Origin: JACKAQ01 sp020634975 [NCBI: Calditrichia bacterium]
GTDB taxonomy: Bacteria; Calditrichota; Calditrichia; RBG-13-44-9
Length of the DNA: 64,000 bases
Assembly: GCA_020634975.1 (NCBI GenBank)
Contig: JACKAQ010000006.1
Coordinates: 62,001-126,000 of the forward strand
Direction: 5' to 3'
Shown: positions 45,687 through 54,557 of the stretch, in pieces
How the letters are laid out: the number at the start of each line of letters is the position of its first letter
How positions within the stretch are numbered: position 1 is the first letter of the stretch
Position numbers and translations under genes: made by a program
Notes under the pieces: model-generated
The model's database searches: none
Seen by the model: only the letters and a program-made list of their open reading frames with translations
Told to the model about the DNA's origin: nothing

Positions 45687-47204
45687 TTGTCTAAGGAATT
45701 AGCCGCTGTACGGTTGAATATGCTGGAAAAAAGCAAGGATATGCACGAAAGAACACCGGATGTTCGTTTAGCAGGAAATCCTGCACCCAGCCAAAACCAA
45801 CCGGCCACAATGGAAGGGCTTTGGGCCGAATGCCTGGAGCTGATTGCCAGGGCGCTACCCAAAGGTAAATCCGAACAGACGATGAACACCTGGTTCAAGC
45901 CGATCCATCCGGTGCAATATGTTGATAACATTTTATATCTCCGGATTGAGTCGCAGTTTTTCGGCGAGTGGCTGGATTCCCATTACCGTGCGGTGTTGCT
46001 CAACGCGGTGCGATCCGTTTTCGGGGATAATGCCCGGCTCGAATATCAGGTAACTCCCGGTGCCAAAAAGAAATCCGAGCCGGAAGAAACACCCGTCACA
46101 ATTTCTGCGGATGAAACATCTGCGCCAAAACCGGAAGCGGTTCGCAAAACGCCCGGCGCTCACCGGCTGGATGCACAATATCGATTTGCAAATTTTTTTG
46201 CCAATGGCAATAACCGTTTTGCACTGAAAACGGCTGAGCACGTTTCCCGGAACCTCGGTGAGCAGGTGTTTAACCCGCTTTATTTTCATGGGCAGGTAGG
46301 CACCGGCAAAACGCATTTGATTCATGCACTGGGGAATAATTTGTCGGAGAATTACGACAACCGGCGAGTAATTTATCTGACAGCGGAATCATTCGTTCAC
46401 GCATACATCACCGCGGTTCAGTCGCAATCGATCAACAAATTTATTTCGGCAATGCGCAGCGTTGATGTGTTGTTGCTCGATAACTTCCACTTTCTGGCGG
46501 GAAAAACCAAATCGCAGGAAGCGCTGATGCTCATTTTGCAGGATCTGTTGCATCGCGGCAGTCAGGTGGTTATCGGATCGAATGTGCCCCCAAGTTTGCT
46601 GCCACAGTTCAATCCATCTTTGGTCGCGTTGGCGCAGGGCGGACTGATTGCCGATTTGCATCATACGGATGTGACCACCCGTGAGCAAATTGTCCGGCAT
46701 TATCTTTCGGAAAACGGAATTGATCTCGAGGAAGCTTCGGTTCAATATCTCGCCAAAAATCTGGGAACAAATATTCACCACATGCGCTCGGTAGTTGTGC
46801 GGATTGTCGCCCAAATTTCGCTGATGAAAAAAGCGCTGGGTACAGAAGATATCCGCTACATCGTTTCGCAACTTTGCCCGCAATCTGAAAACGAGATGTT
46901 GCAACCGGGAACATTGAAACGGGCAATTCGCATTCCGGATATCGTCAAAGCCGTATCCGGTTTTTTTGATGTGCCGCTGGAAATGTTGCAGGGTGTTTCC
47001 CGCAAACAGCGGGTGTCCAAAGCCCGGCAAGTGGCGATTTATCTATGCCGCGAACTGACGGACGAATCGCTGAGCACCATCGGCTATTATTTTTCCAGCC
47101 TGCACCATGCCTCGGTGTTGTATGCCTATAACAAAACCAAATCGGACATCACCGAAAACCCGCGTCTTCGCTCAAATATTGAAAAAATCCGCGCTTTGCT
47201 GTAA
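45687..47204 (+). CDS. DnaA-like protein with degenerate AAA+ and DNA-binding motifs
   Basis: A protein of about 505 residues with the full DnaA layout. Domain I starts at LWAECLELI with the conserved Trp-Phe pattern MNTWFKPIHPV. The AAA+ domain has an intact P-loop, GQVGTGKTHLIHALG. Walker B is LLLDNFHF, with Asn for the second Asp (46482-46484). The arginine-finger segment SRFxxGL reads VALAQGGL, and the sensor-2 Arg position reads NIHHMRS. In domain IV the DnaA signature GGRDHTTVLHA is SSLHHASVLYA. Start is uncertain: TTG 45687 has GGAAGGG eight bases upstream; ATGs at 45582, 45720 and 45810 are alternatives. No dnaN or recF lies next to it. Confidence 0.8.
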   Translation: MSKELAAVRLNMLEKSKDMHERTPDVRLAGNPAPSQNQPATMEGLWAECLELIARALPKGKSEQTMNTWFKPIHPVQYVDNILYLRIESQFFGEWLDSHYRAVLLNAVRSVFGDNARLEYQVTPGAKKKSEPEETPVTISADETSAPKPEAVRKTPGAHRLDAQYRFANFFANGNNRFALKTAEHVSRNLGEQVFNPLYFHGQVGTGKTHLIHALGNNLSENYDNRRVIYLTAESFVHAYITAVQSQSINKFISAMRSVDVLLLDNFHFLAGKTKSQEALMLILQDLLHRGSQVVIGSNVPPSLLPQFNPSLVALAQGGLIADLHHTDVTTREQIVRHYLSENGIDLEEASVQYLAKNLGTNIHHMRSVVVRIVAQISLMKKALGTEDIRYIVSQLCPQSENEMLQPGTLKRAIRIPDIVKAVSGFFDVPLEMLQGVSRKQRVSKARQVAIYLCRELTDESLSTIGYYFSSLHHASVLYAYNKTKSDITENPRLRSNIEKIRALL

Positions 47205-47326
47205 ATTTTCTCGCCGAAACATTTCACTCCAACACAAAATCAAATTGAATTAGGGATATTTTTTGGCTTATCCGGCGTTTATATTTGCGAAAAATATTGC
47301 GGAATTCGCACAAAAGAGGGATAGCA

Positions 47327-48256
47327 TTGCGAAATAATAATATGATTTTACTGTTTAATAATTCATTCTTCCGAAAACTGATGCTGTTGACGCTGGTTGT
47401 CGGTCAACTGTTTGGGCAGAATAGTGATTCTGTGAAAATCGACGGTCCGATGCCAACGATTGCCGACAGCCTTGCCGCCGACACGATGGTTGTGCACAAA
47501 CTGGATCGCGTGGTGAAAAACCGGGCGTTTTCAGTTGGTGAAAAACTCACGTTCAACATTCGTTACGGTATCATCAAGGCTGGCGAAGCAACAATGGCAG
47601 TTGCGGAACAACTGCCCATCAACGAATCGCACGAGGCATACCGGATCGTTTCCACTGCCCGATCCGCATCGTTTTTTGATAATTTTTACAAAGTGCGTGA
47701 CTCTGTGGAAACATTTTTGGATACTCGCGGGCTGTTTTCGTGGCGATTCGAAAAGCGGCTGCGCGAAGGTGGTTACAAATTTGATCTGTTGGTGGATTAC
47801 AACCAGCGGATGGGCAAGGCTGAAATTCAGCGGATTCGTTATCATGGCGATGAGCCGCTGCGCATCAAAAACCAAAGCAGTTTCGATCTGGACATGCCCG
47901 CATATGTGCTGGATGTGCTCGGTTCGTTTTATTTTGTGCGCACCCAACGGCTGGAGCCGGGAATGCCGTTGTATATGATCAATCACGATAATAAAAAAAT
48001 CTACGATTTGCAGGTATTTGTCCAAAAACGCGAGCGCATTTCGGTGGATGCAGGTAGTTTCAACTGTATTCTGGTAAAGCCGGTGCTGCTCGGTGAGTCC
48101 ATTTTTAAACAGGATGGCGAGATGTGGATTTGGCTGACAGACGATCAATACAAAATTCCGGTTCAGATGAAATCCAAAGTTGCGGTCGGTTCGATCACCA
48201 CAGAATTGAAAAAAATTGAGGGTGTTCCGCTGCCGTTGCCCTCGCAGATTCGCTAA
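47327..48256 (+). CDS. DUF3108-family exported protein
   Basis: A 309-residue protein of the DUF3108 family. It has a signal peptide (LMLLTLVVGQLFGQ) and the core SVGEKLTFNIRYGIIKAGEATM, a beta-barrel-like lipid-binding or periplasmic fold of unknown role, plus RSASFFDNFYKVRDSVETF. TTG 47327 has AGAGGG six bases upstream; ATG 47342 and an upstream TTG at 47285 are alternatives. It follows the dnaA-like gene by about 120 bases. Confidence 0.8.
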   Translation: MRNNNMILLFNNSFFRKLMLLTLVVGQLFGQNSDSVKIDGPMPTIADSLAADTMVVHKLDRVVKNRAFSVGEKLTFNIRYGIIKAGEATMAVAEQLPINESHEAYRIVSTARSASFFDNFYKVRDSVETFLDTRGLFSWRFEKRLREGGYKFDLLVDYNQRMGKAEIQRIRYHGDEPLRIKNQSSFDLDMPAYVLDVLGSFYFVRTQRLEPGMPLYMINHDNKKIYDLQVFVQKRERISVDAGSFNCILVKPVLLGESIFKQDGEMWIWLTDDQYKIPVQMKSKVAVGSITTELKKIEGVPLPLPSQIR

Positions 48257-48453
48257 AAAACATTCAAAAGAAAGAATTTGACCGGAAGTAGCTAAATTTT
48301 TTTAGCGAAAAAGTTGGTGTGGACGAAATAATGTTGTATTTTTGCCTGCTTCACGTATGAGGGGTAGGCTAACTGCTTTCTTCTGATCGATTTTTCCCCC
48401 CGTGTTCCATTCAATTCAAAACCGGATTTGAAATCCATCAAATGGAGTTTTAC

Positions 48454-49110
48454 ATGATTAATGTCGCGATTGTCGAAGACAAAGATTACATCCGCGAAGG
48501 TCTGGTCATGTTGATCGAAAGCACGGAAGATATTCGCTGCATCGGTGCGTATGGCGATTGCGAAAGCATGCTGGCATCGCTGAAAAAGATCGTCCCCGAT
48601 GTGTTGCTGATGGACATTCATCTGCCGGGAATATCCGGGATTGAAGGGGTTCGGCAGGTTAAAAAAATCGTTCCAAATCAGGATATTATCATGCTGACGG
48701 TGTTGGAAGAACGGGACAGTATTCTGGAAGCACTGTGCGCTGGCGCCACCGGGTATCTCGTAAAAAACACCGAAAGCGATCAACTGCTTTCCGCGATTCG
48801 CGAAGCACATGCCGGCGGATCGCCGATGAACGCGCACATCGCCCGCAAAGTGGTTAAAATTTTTCACGAATTGCCGCTCAAAACCATCTCCCGCGAAACC
48901 GATGCCGAAACCGAAAATGTGGCTCTCACCTCACGCGAACTGGAAGTGCTCAGCGGGCTTTCCGCCGGCGAAAGTTACCAATCCATTGCTGATTCCTTAT
49001 TCGTTAGTGCGAACACAGTTCGCTATCACATCCGCAATATTTACCGAAAACTGCACGTACACAGCCAATCCGAAGCCGTTGCCAAAGCGCTCAAAAGCGG
49101 CCTGATTTGA
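48454..49110 (+). CDS. NarL/FixJ-type response regulator
   Basis: A 218-residue two-component regulator. The receiver domain has the acidic pair in VAIVEDKDYI, the phospho-acceptor Asp in VLLMDIHLPG, Thr in IIMLTVLEE and Lys in GYLVKNT, all the residues needed for phosphorylation. After a 25-residue linker comes a LuxR helix-turn-helix, LTSRELEVLSGLSAG and ANTVRYHIRNIYRKLHV. ATG 48454 has GGAG six bases upstream and starts the domain better than ATG 48442. No histidine kinase is next to it, so its partner is unknown. Confidence 0.95.
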   Translation: MINVAIVEDKDYIREGLVMLIESTEDIRCIGAYGDCESMLASLKKIVPDVLLMDIHLPGISGIEGVRQVKKIVPNQDIIMLTVLEERDSILEALCAGATGYLVKNTESDQLLSAIREAHAGGSPMNAHIARKVVKIFHELPLKTISRETDAETENVALTSRELEVLSGLSAGESYQSIADSLFVSANTVRYHIRNIYRKLHVHSQSEAVAKALKSGLI

Positions 49111-49278
49111 CGATTCCATTTTCTTGACTTAACGCACACCGGATTTTTCGATCCCCCGTAATATGTGATCCGGCATCAGTTATTTTTTTGCTGTAATGCT
49201 GGATTTCCTATCGTTTTCTGATGTACCACAATTGTGATAATTGTTCATATAATTCCGCAAACGGATATAGGATTTTGA

Positions 49279-52200
49279 ATGAAAAATCTCGCTAAAGCAC
49301 GAAAATTCACCGCTTGTCCATCCGCTGCAATTCTGTTTTTTCTGGTCACATTTGTTTTTTCCGGAAGTATCGCTGCCAAAGAAGCGGCATATCAACCCGG
49401 CGAATTACTGGTGCAACTGCGCTCCGGTGCAGATATCCAGCAGATGATCTCGTCATTGAAAATCGCAAAAATGCACCCCCAAAAATTGCTTTCGGCACGG
49501 TTGAACATCTGGCTGGTAGCCTTTGACGAGCAGCAAATTTCCGGCATCGCCGCTTTAAAATCGGTAAAACAGCAGCCGGATGTCCAAAATGTCCAATTCA
49601 ACCATTTTGTTACCCGGCGGAGCACGATCCCGAATGATATGCAATACGCAAGCCAATGGGCGTTGAATAACACCGGGCAAACCGGCGGCGTAGTGGATGC
49701 TGATATTGACGCCCCGGAAGCATGGGATATTTCCACCGGTGGGCAAACCGCCACAGGCGAGGAAATCGTGATTGCCGTCATCGACGGCGGCTTCGATCTC
49801 GATCACCCGGATCTCAATTTCTGGAAAAATACTGCCGAAATCCCAGGCAACAATATCGACGATGACGATAACGGTTACGTTGATGATGTTGACGGATGGA
49901 ACGCCTACCAAAGCTCCGGCAATATTCCCAATGACGATCATGGAACGCACGTTGCCGGAATTGCCGCGGCAATCGGAAACAACGCTGTTGGCGTGAGCGG
50001 CGTAAACTGGGGTGCGAGCGTGCTGCCGGTTGCCGGATCATCCGGTCAGGAATCGGTGGTGATCGAAGCTTACGGCTATGTGTTGGAAATGCGTAAGCGA
50101 TACAACGAATCCGGCGGTACGGATGGAGCGTTTATCGTGGTCACAAACGCTTCCTTTGGGGTAGATTTTGGCGATCCCGCGGACTTCCCCCTCTGGTGCG
50201 CCATTTACGATTCGCTCGGCTCAGCGGGGATTTTGAACTGCGGCGCGACGGCCAATCTGGGCATCAATGTGGACGATCAGGGCGATGTCCCAACCACCTG
50301 CCCAAGCCCTTTCATGATTGCCGTAACCAACACAACCCATTCAGATTCGAAAAATAACGGCGCGGCATTCGGGCAAATCAATATCGATTTGGGTGCGCCG
50401 GGAACCGGCATTTTGAGCACTTTGCCGTTCAACAGTTATGGCAGTTTGACCGGAACCAGTATGGCAACACCCACGGTTGCCGGTGCCATTGCGCTGATGT
50501 ATTCGGCAGCGAGAGCGGAAATTATTCAGGCGTATCACGACGAACCGGCAGAAATTGCGCTCCAGTTCCGGGAGTTTTTGTTGAATGGCGTGGATCCAAT
50601 TCCGGCGCTGGCGGGCATTACCGCCACAGGTGGACGATTAAATGTGAACAACAGTTTGCAACTGGTGCAGCTGTTTACGCTATCTGGATTTTCGATCGTT
50701 CCGGGTGAATTGAGCTTTGGCTCCGTCGAAATCGGGTTTTCTGATACGCTTTCGCTGATCGTTCGCAATAACACCGATGCGAACGCAACTTTCAATATTT
50801 TGCCGGATACGGCGATTTCGAATTTTTATCCGTTGACAGATAATTTCACCGTCACTGCACATAACCGCGATACGGTGATGATCGTTTTTACGCCATCCGA
50901 ACCCGGCGAGATCAACGCGCTGCTGACCATCAGCAATCCCGATACCGTGATGACAACCCCTTTGAACGGTAGCGGTTTGGCATATCCGGTGATGGCAGTT
51001 GACGGCAGCAGCATCACCATTTTCGCGAAACCGGGCGAAACGGTCAGCCGGAATCTGGCGATCGCCAATCAAAACATTCCCGGCGGGGAAGCGCTCCGTT
51101 GGACAGCCTTCGAAATGCCGTTACCCACTTCAGCCGGTTCAAGATATCAAAAACCGCAGCCCCGCCGAACGTTCGCTGAACTCAACGGCAACAATCCTGT
51201 GACCGTAAATCGCGCGCGCCGCGCCCAAAAAATTGGCAATCCCCGGGTCATCTTTTTCGAGGATGATATGGAAAACGTCGTCCACAATTGGACAACAGAA
51301 GTTCTCGACGGTGCCACTGACGATCTCTGGCATCGCAGCGAATCCGCCGCCAATAGTCCGGTTACCAGTTGGTGGTGTGCCGACGAAATTGCGGGGAATT
51401 ACAACACCGGCAATCGCATTAAAACGGCGCTGGTTTCACCCGTAATCGATCTGACCAGTGCGGTTGCGCCCGTAACGCTTTCATTTTATGAAGCTTACAA
51501 CACGGAAGAAGGTTGGGACTTTTGTATGGTCGATGTGTCAATCGACGGTGGATTAACCTGGCAAACCATTCGCAACGGCGTCAGCGGGAACAGCGGTGGC
51601 TGGCTGGAAAGTGCGGTCGATCTCTCTGATTTCGCCGGAGAAACCGTTCAGTTTCGCTATCATTTCGATTCGACGGACGATTTTTCAAACGATTTTCCCG
51701 GCTGGCGGGTGGACGATGTGCGCGTCAGCGACAGCAATGTGGATGTCTATTCCTGGCTGCAAATCAACCCGTTTACCGGGATTGTTCAATCCGGCGAAAC
51801 GGAAAATATCGCTATCGAAATTGATGCAAACGGTTTGACTGCCGGCACATATCCGGCACACATCCGCATCACCGGAAACGATCCGGATGTGCCGGAAGTG
51901 ACCATTCCGGTCGAGCTGGTGGTTTCCGAAATCCAGATTTTTGACGCAGCCATGAATCTCAATTTTACCAATGGCGTTTCGTTTGATACGCTAAAGTTTG
52001 GCACTGCGTCAGATGCGAGTGATTTATTTGATGCTGCATACGATTTGTACGCACCGCCACAGCCACCCGGCGGCGCGTTCGACGCCCGTTTTCGGACACA
52101 GACGGACGATTTGCGCCGCGATTTCCGGAAAACCAATGAGCCGGGTGACACAATTATCTGGCGAATGCGATTTTCCGCTGGCAGTAGCGGATTGATGACC

Positions 52201-53508
52201 GTTTCGTGGCAACCCGGCGAACTGCCGAAATCCGGCAGCTTCCGAATAAAAGATGTGACCGGCGGGCAATTGCTGGATCTGGATATGCGCATCAAATCGG
52301 CATTTACCGATAACCTCAGTATCGGACAGTATTACGTCGAATACATCGCAGATGGCAGCAGTGCGCACACCGCGCAATCCGCAGATGGCTGGAATTTGGT
52401 CAGTTTGCCGCTGGCGGTGCCTGATCCAAACTATCAACAATTATTCCCGAGCGCAACGCCGGGCAGCCTGTACGGTTACGATGGCGTTTATGTCACCGGC
52501 GATTCGCTGGCGGTGGGCGCCGGTTATTGGCTCAATTTCGCGAACCGCGATACGGCGGCGATTTTCGGTTCGCTGATCGATACTGCAACGCTGCAGTTGC
52601 AAAAAGGCTGGAATTTAATTGGCGGCATATCTTACAATATTGCATTGAATGAAATCGATGATCCGTTAGCAATAATCGTTCCGGGAACGCTCTACGGTTT
52701 CAACGGCGTATACGGTGCGAGCGACATCATCCGGCAGGGCAGGGGATACTGGATCAACGCTGCGGATTCCGGCGAAATTTTTCTGCAGGCATCGTCGGTG
52801 AAATTGGAAAAATCGATGATACCGCCAAAAACGGTGAGTCGTGATGCGCTGTCGAAAGCGGCGAAATTGCTGGTTCAAAGCGGTAACGTTTCGCAAACGC
52901 TTTATTTTAACGCGACAATTGACGAACGCATCGATCGCCGCAGCTTCAGTTTGCCGCCGCTCGCGCCGGTCGGATTTGATGCCCGATTTGCCGGTGATGT
53001 GTTCGCGGTGACCACTGCAGAAGCGTCCATCCGGCTGCAAAATAACGGAAATCCGGTGATCGTCACGCCGGAAAATCTGCCGCTCGCCAACGGCGATTCA
53101 TTTATTTTGGAGGAATTGCTCGGCACAACGGTCGTTGTAACGCACTCGCTGCAGAACGGTCAGCCGCTGCAAATCAGCAGTCGCGCAGTGACGCAACTGG
53201 CGCTTCGAAAAGTGGCTGCAACTTTGCCAACCGCATTTGCTGTTGAGCAAAATTATCCGAATCCGTTCAACCCGGCAACCGAAATTCGATTTGCGTTACC
53301 GGGTGCAAGTGATGTAGAAATAACCATTTACAATGCGCTTGGGCAGAAGGTGAACACGCTTGTCAACCGGAAATTTGATGCTGGATTTCACAGCGTCCAA
53401 TGGAACGGAACAGACGAGCGGGGTAGTGGCGTTTCCAGCGGAATTTATTTTTACCGCGTTTCCGCCGGAGCATTTTCATCGGTGAAAAAAATGTTGCTGG
53501 TGAAATAA
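49279..53508 (+). CDS. Secreted subtilisin-like (S8) protease with sorting domain
   Basis: A 1,409-residue exported serine protease. Signal peptide (AAILFFLVTFVFSGSIAA), then a propeptide-like part. The catalytic triad is visible: Asp169 in AVIDGGFDLDHPDLN, His221 in DDHGTHVAGIAAA and Ser394 in GTSMATPTVAGA. An ASH-type beta domain follows near residue 480 (SFGSVEIGFSDTLSLIV), then an immune-inhibitor-A-like adhesive region (680-850). Paired WNL repeats (1035-1170, GWNLVSLPL and GWNLIGGIS) lead to the terminal sorting domain, EQNYPNPFNPATEIRF to KKMLLVK. It probably degrades extracellular protein. Confidence 0.95.
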   Translation: MKNLAKARKFTACPSAAILFFLVTFVFSGSIAAKEAAYQPGELLVQLRSGADIQQMISSLKIAKMHPQKLLSARLNIWLVAFDEQQISGIAALKSVKQQPDVQNVQFNHFVTRRSTIPNDMQYASQWALNNTGQTGGVVDADIDAPEAWDISTGGQTATGEEIVIAVIDGGFDLDHPDLNFWKNTAEIPGNNIDDDDNGYVDDVDGWNAYQSSGNIPNDDHGTHVAGIAAAIGNNAVGVSGVNWGASVLPVAGSSGQESVVIEAYGYVLEMRKRYNESGGTDGAFIVVTNASFGVDFGDPADFPLWCAIYDSLGSAGILNCGATANLGINVDDQGDVPTTCPSPFMIAVTNTTHSDSKNNGAAFGQINIDLGAPGTGILSTLPFNSYGSLTGTSMATPTVAGAIALMYSAARAEIIQAYHDEPAEIALQFREFLLNGVDPIPALAGITATGGRLNVNNSLQLVQLFTLSGFSIVPGELSFGSVEIGFSDTLSLIVRNNTDANATFNILPDTAISNFYPLTDNFTVTAHNRDTVMIVFTPSEPGEINALLTISNPDTVMTTPLNGSGLAYPVMAVDGSSITIFAKPGETVSRNLAIANQNIPGGEALRWTAFEMPLPTSAGSRYQKPQPRRTFAELNGNNPVTVNRARRAQKIGNPRVIFFEDDMENVVHNWTTEVLDGATDDLWHRSESAANSPVTSWWCADEIAGNYNTGNRIKTALVSPVIDLTSAVAPVTLSFYEAYNTEEGWDFCMVDVSIDGGLTWQTIRNGVSGNSGGWLESAVDLSDFAGETVQFRYHFDSTDDFSNDFPGWRVDDVRVSDSNVDVYSWLQINPFTGIVQSGETENIAIEIDANGLTAGTYPAHIRITGNDPDVPEVTIPVELVVSEIQIFDAAMNLNFTNGVSFDTLKFGTASDASDLFDAAYDLYAPPQPPGGAFDARFRTQTDDLRRDFRKTNEPGDTIIWRMRFSAGSSGLMTVSWQPGELPKSGSFRIKDVTGGQLLDLDMRIKSAFTDNLSIGQYYVEYIADGSSAHTAQSADGWNLVSLPLAVPDPNYQQLFPSATPGSLYGYDGVYVTGDSLAVGAGYWLNFANRDTAAIFGSLIDTATLQLQKGWNLIGGISYNIALNEIDDPLAIIVPGTLYGFNGVYGASDIIRQGRGYWINAADSGEIFLQASSVKLEKSMIPPKTVSRDALSKAAKLLVQSGNVSQTLYFNATIDERIDRRSFSLPPLAPVGFDARFAGDVFAVTTAEASIRLQNNGNPVIVTPENLPLANGDSFILEELLGTTVVVTHSLQNGQPLQISSRAVTQLALRKVAATLPTAFAVEQNYPNPFNPATEIRFALPGASDVEITIYNALGQKVNTLVNRKFDAGFHSVQWNGTDERGSGVSSGIYFYRVSAGAFSSVKKMLLVK

Positions 53509-53544
53509 CGCCGTGGGATGTCCGGTGATGTGGCGCAGGTGCCA

Positions 53545-54327
53545 TCAAAGGGATGCAAATGCAAAAGTGGTATCGCGAATGTGGGAAATCTCAATTTCCG
53601 GATGCCGTTTGCGAAACACTTCGAGCGCCGGCACCACATCAATTTCCGGACGATAATCGTGCCACAAAATGATGCCTTTGCCGTTGCGCAGCAGCTTCAG
53701 GGCTATTTCGGAATCGTTCAGCACATAATCAAAATCATGCGATCCGTCGATGAACACTACATCAATGCTGTTCTCGAATCGCGAAAAATCAAATGTGCCG
53801 GAATCGCCGTAAAGCTGCTTAATTCGTTGGATACACGGAAAATCCACCGCAGATTTGTTCGCAAATAACTCACCCGATTGCGCTTTATCCACCAACCGCA
53901 AATACCGTTTGCTGATGTTGAATTTGGTATTTTCCGCAGCGTCTGCCGGCAAATCCAGTGTGAAAATTTCGCAATCGTCCGGTGCGTTCAGCGCCATATT
54001 CAGCGTGGTTCTGCCGTTCATTGTGCCGATTTCGAAAATGCGTTTGGGCTGAAATTTTTTGACTATCGCTGCGATGGTGCTCATTTCATCCACACTCATA
54101 TTTCCCGGCTGCACCTGCAATTCAGTCAACTGCACTGTTGTGCCGGATAAAAATGCGGATTGCTCGATGAGCGGCAGCTTCGGTTTGTCGAAAACGAATC
54201 CGAAATACCGGCAAATCAGTGAGTGAATGTATTGCCCTTTCGGCGTGAACAATCCGATGGTAAACGACCAGAGCATCAATAATAATGAAACGAAAAATTT
54301 GGCGATTCGCCGGAAAATTGTATTCAT
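53545..54327 (-). CDS. Class I SAM-dependent methyltransferase
   Basis: A 260-residue methyltransferase with an N-terminal hydrophobic segment (FFVSLLLMLWSFTIGLF) that may tie it to the membrane. The SAM motif is IFEIGTMNGRTTLNMAL, the acidic loop is FTLDLPADAAENT, and VVFIDGSHDFDYVLND is typical of the Methyltransf_24 / cephalosporin-hydroxylase-like group acting on small molecules or sugars. It is convergent with the S8 protease gene and divergent from the choice-of-anchor-B gene. Substrate unknown. Confidence 0.85.
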   Translation of the reverse strand: MNTIFRRIAKFFVSLLLMLWSFTIGLFTPKGQYIHSLICRYFGFVFDKPKLPLIEQSAFLSGTTVQLTELQVQPGNMSVDEMSTIAAIVKKFQPKRIFEIGTMNGRTTLNMALNAPDDCEIFTLDLPADAAENTKFNISKRYLRLVDKAQSGELFANKSAVDFPCIQRIKQLYGDSGTFDFSRFENSIDVVFIDGSHDFDYVLNDSEIALKLLRNGKGIILWHDYRPEIDVVPALEVFRKRHPEIEISHIRDTTFAFASL

Positions 54328-54557
54328 TTTTTTTGCCGTAAATTGAGTTCCAGATTTCTGTAAACCGGGAGTGATAATAAATCATCCCCGGCAAAATGTC
54401 AAGCGATTTGCAGCGATAGCGCGGTCCGGCAATTACACGCCACACGAAAACTTGGATCAAATATTCACCGAAAAAACGCTTCGATAAGCGACTGTGGTTT
54501 ATTAAATTGGCAAGCTTTGTAATTTTACCTTTTCATTAAAAAAACAGGGAATCATCA

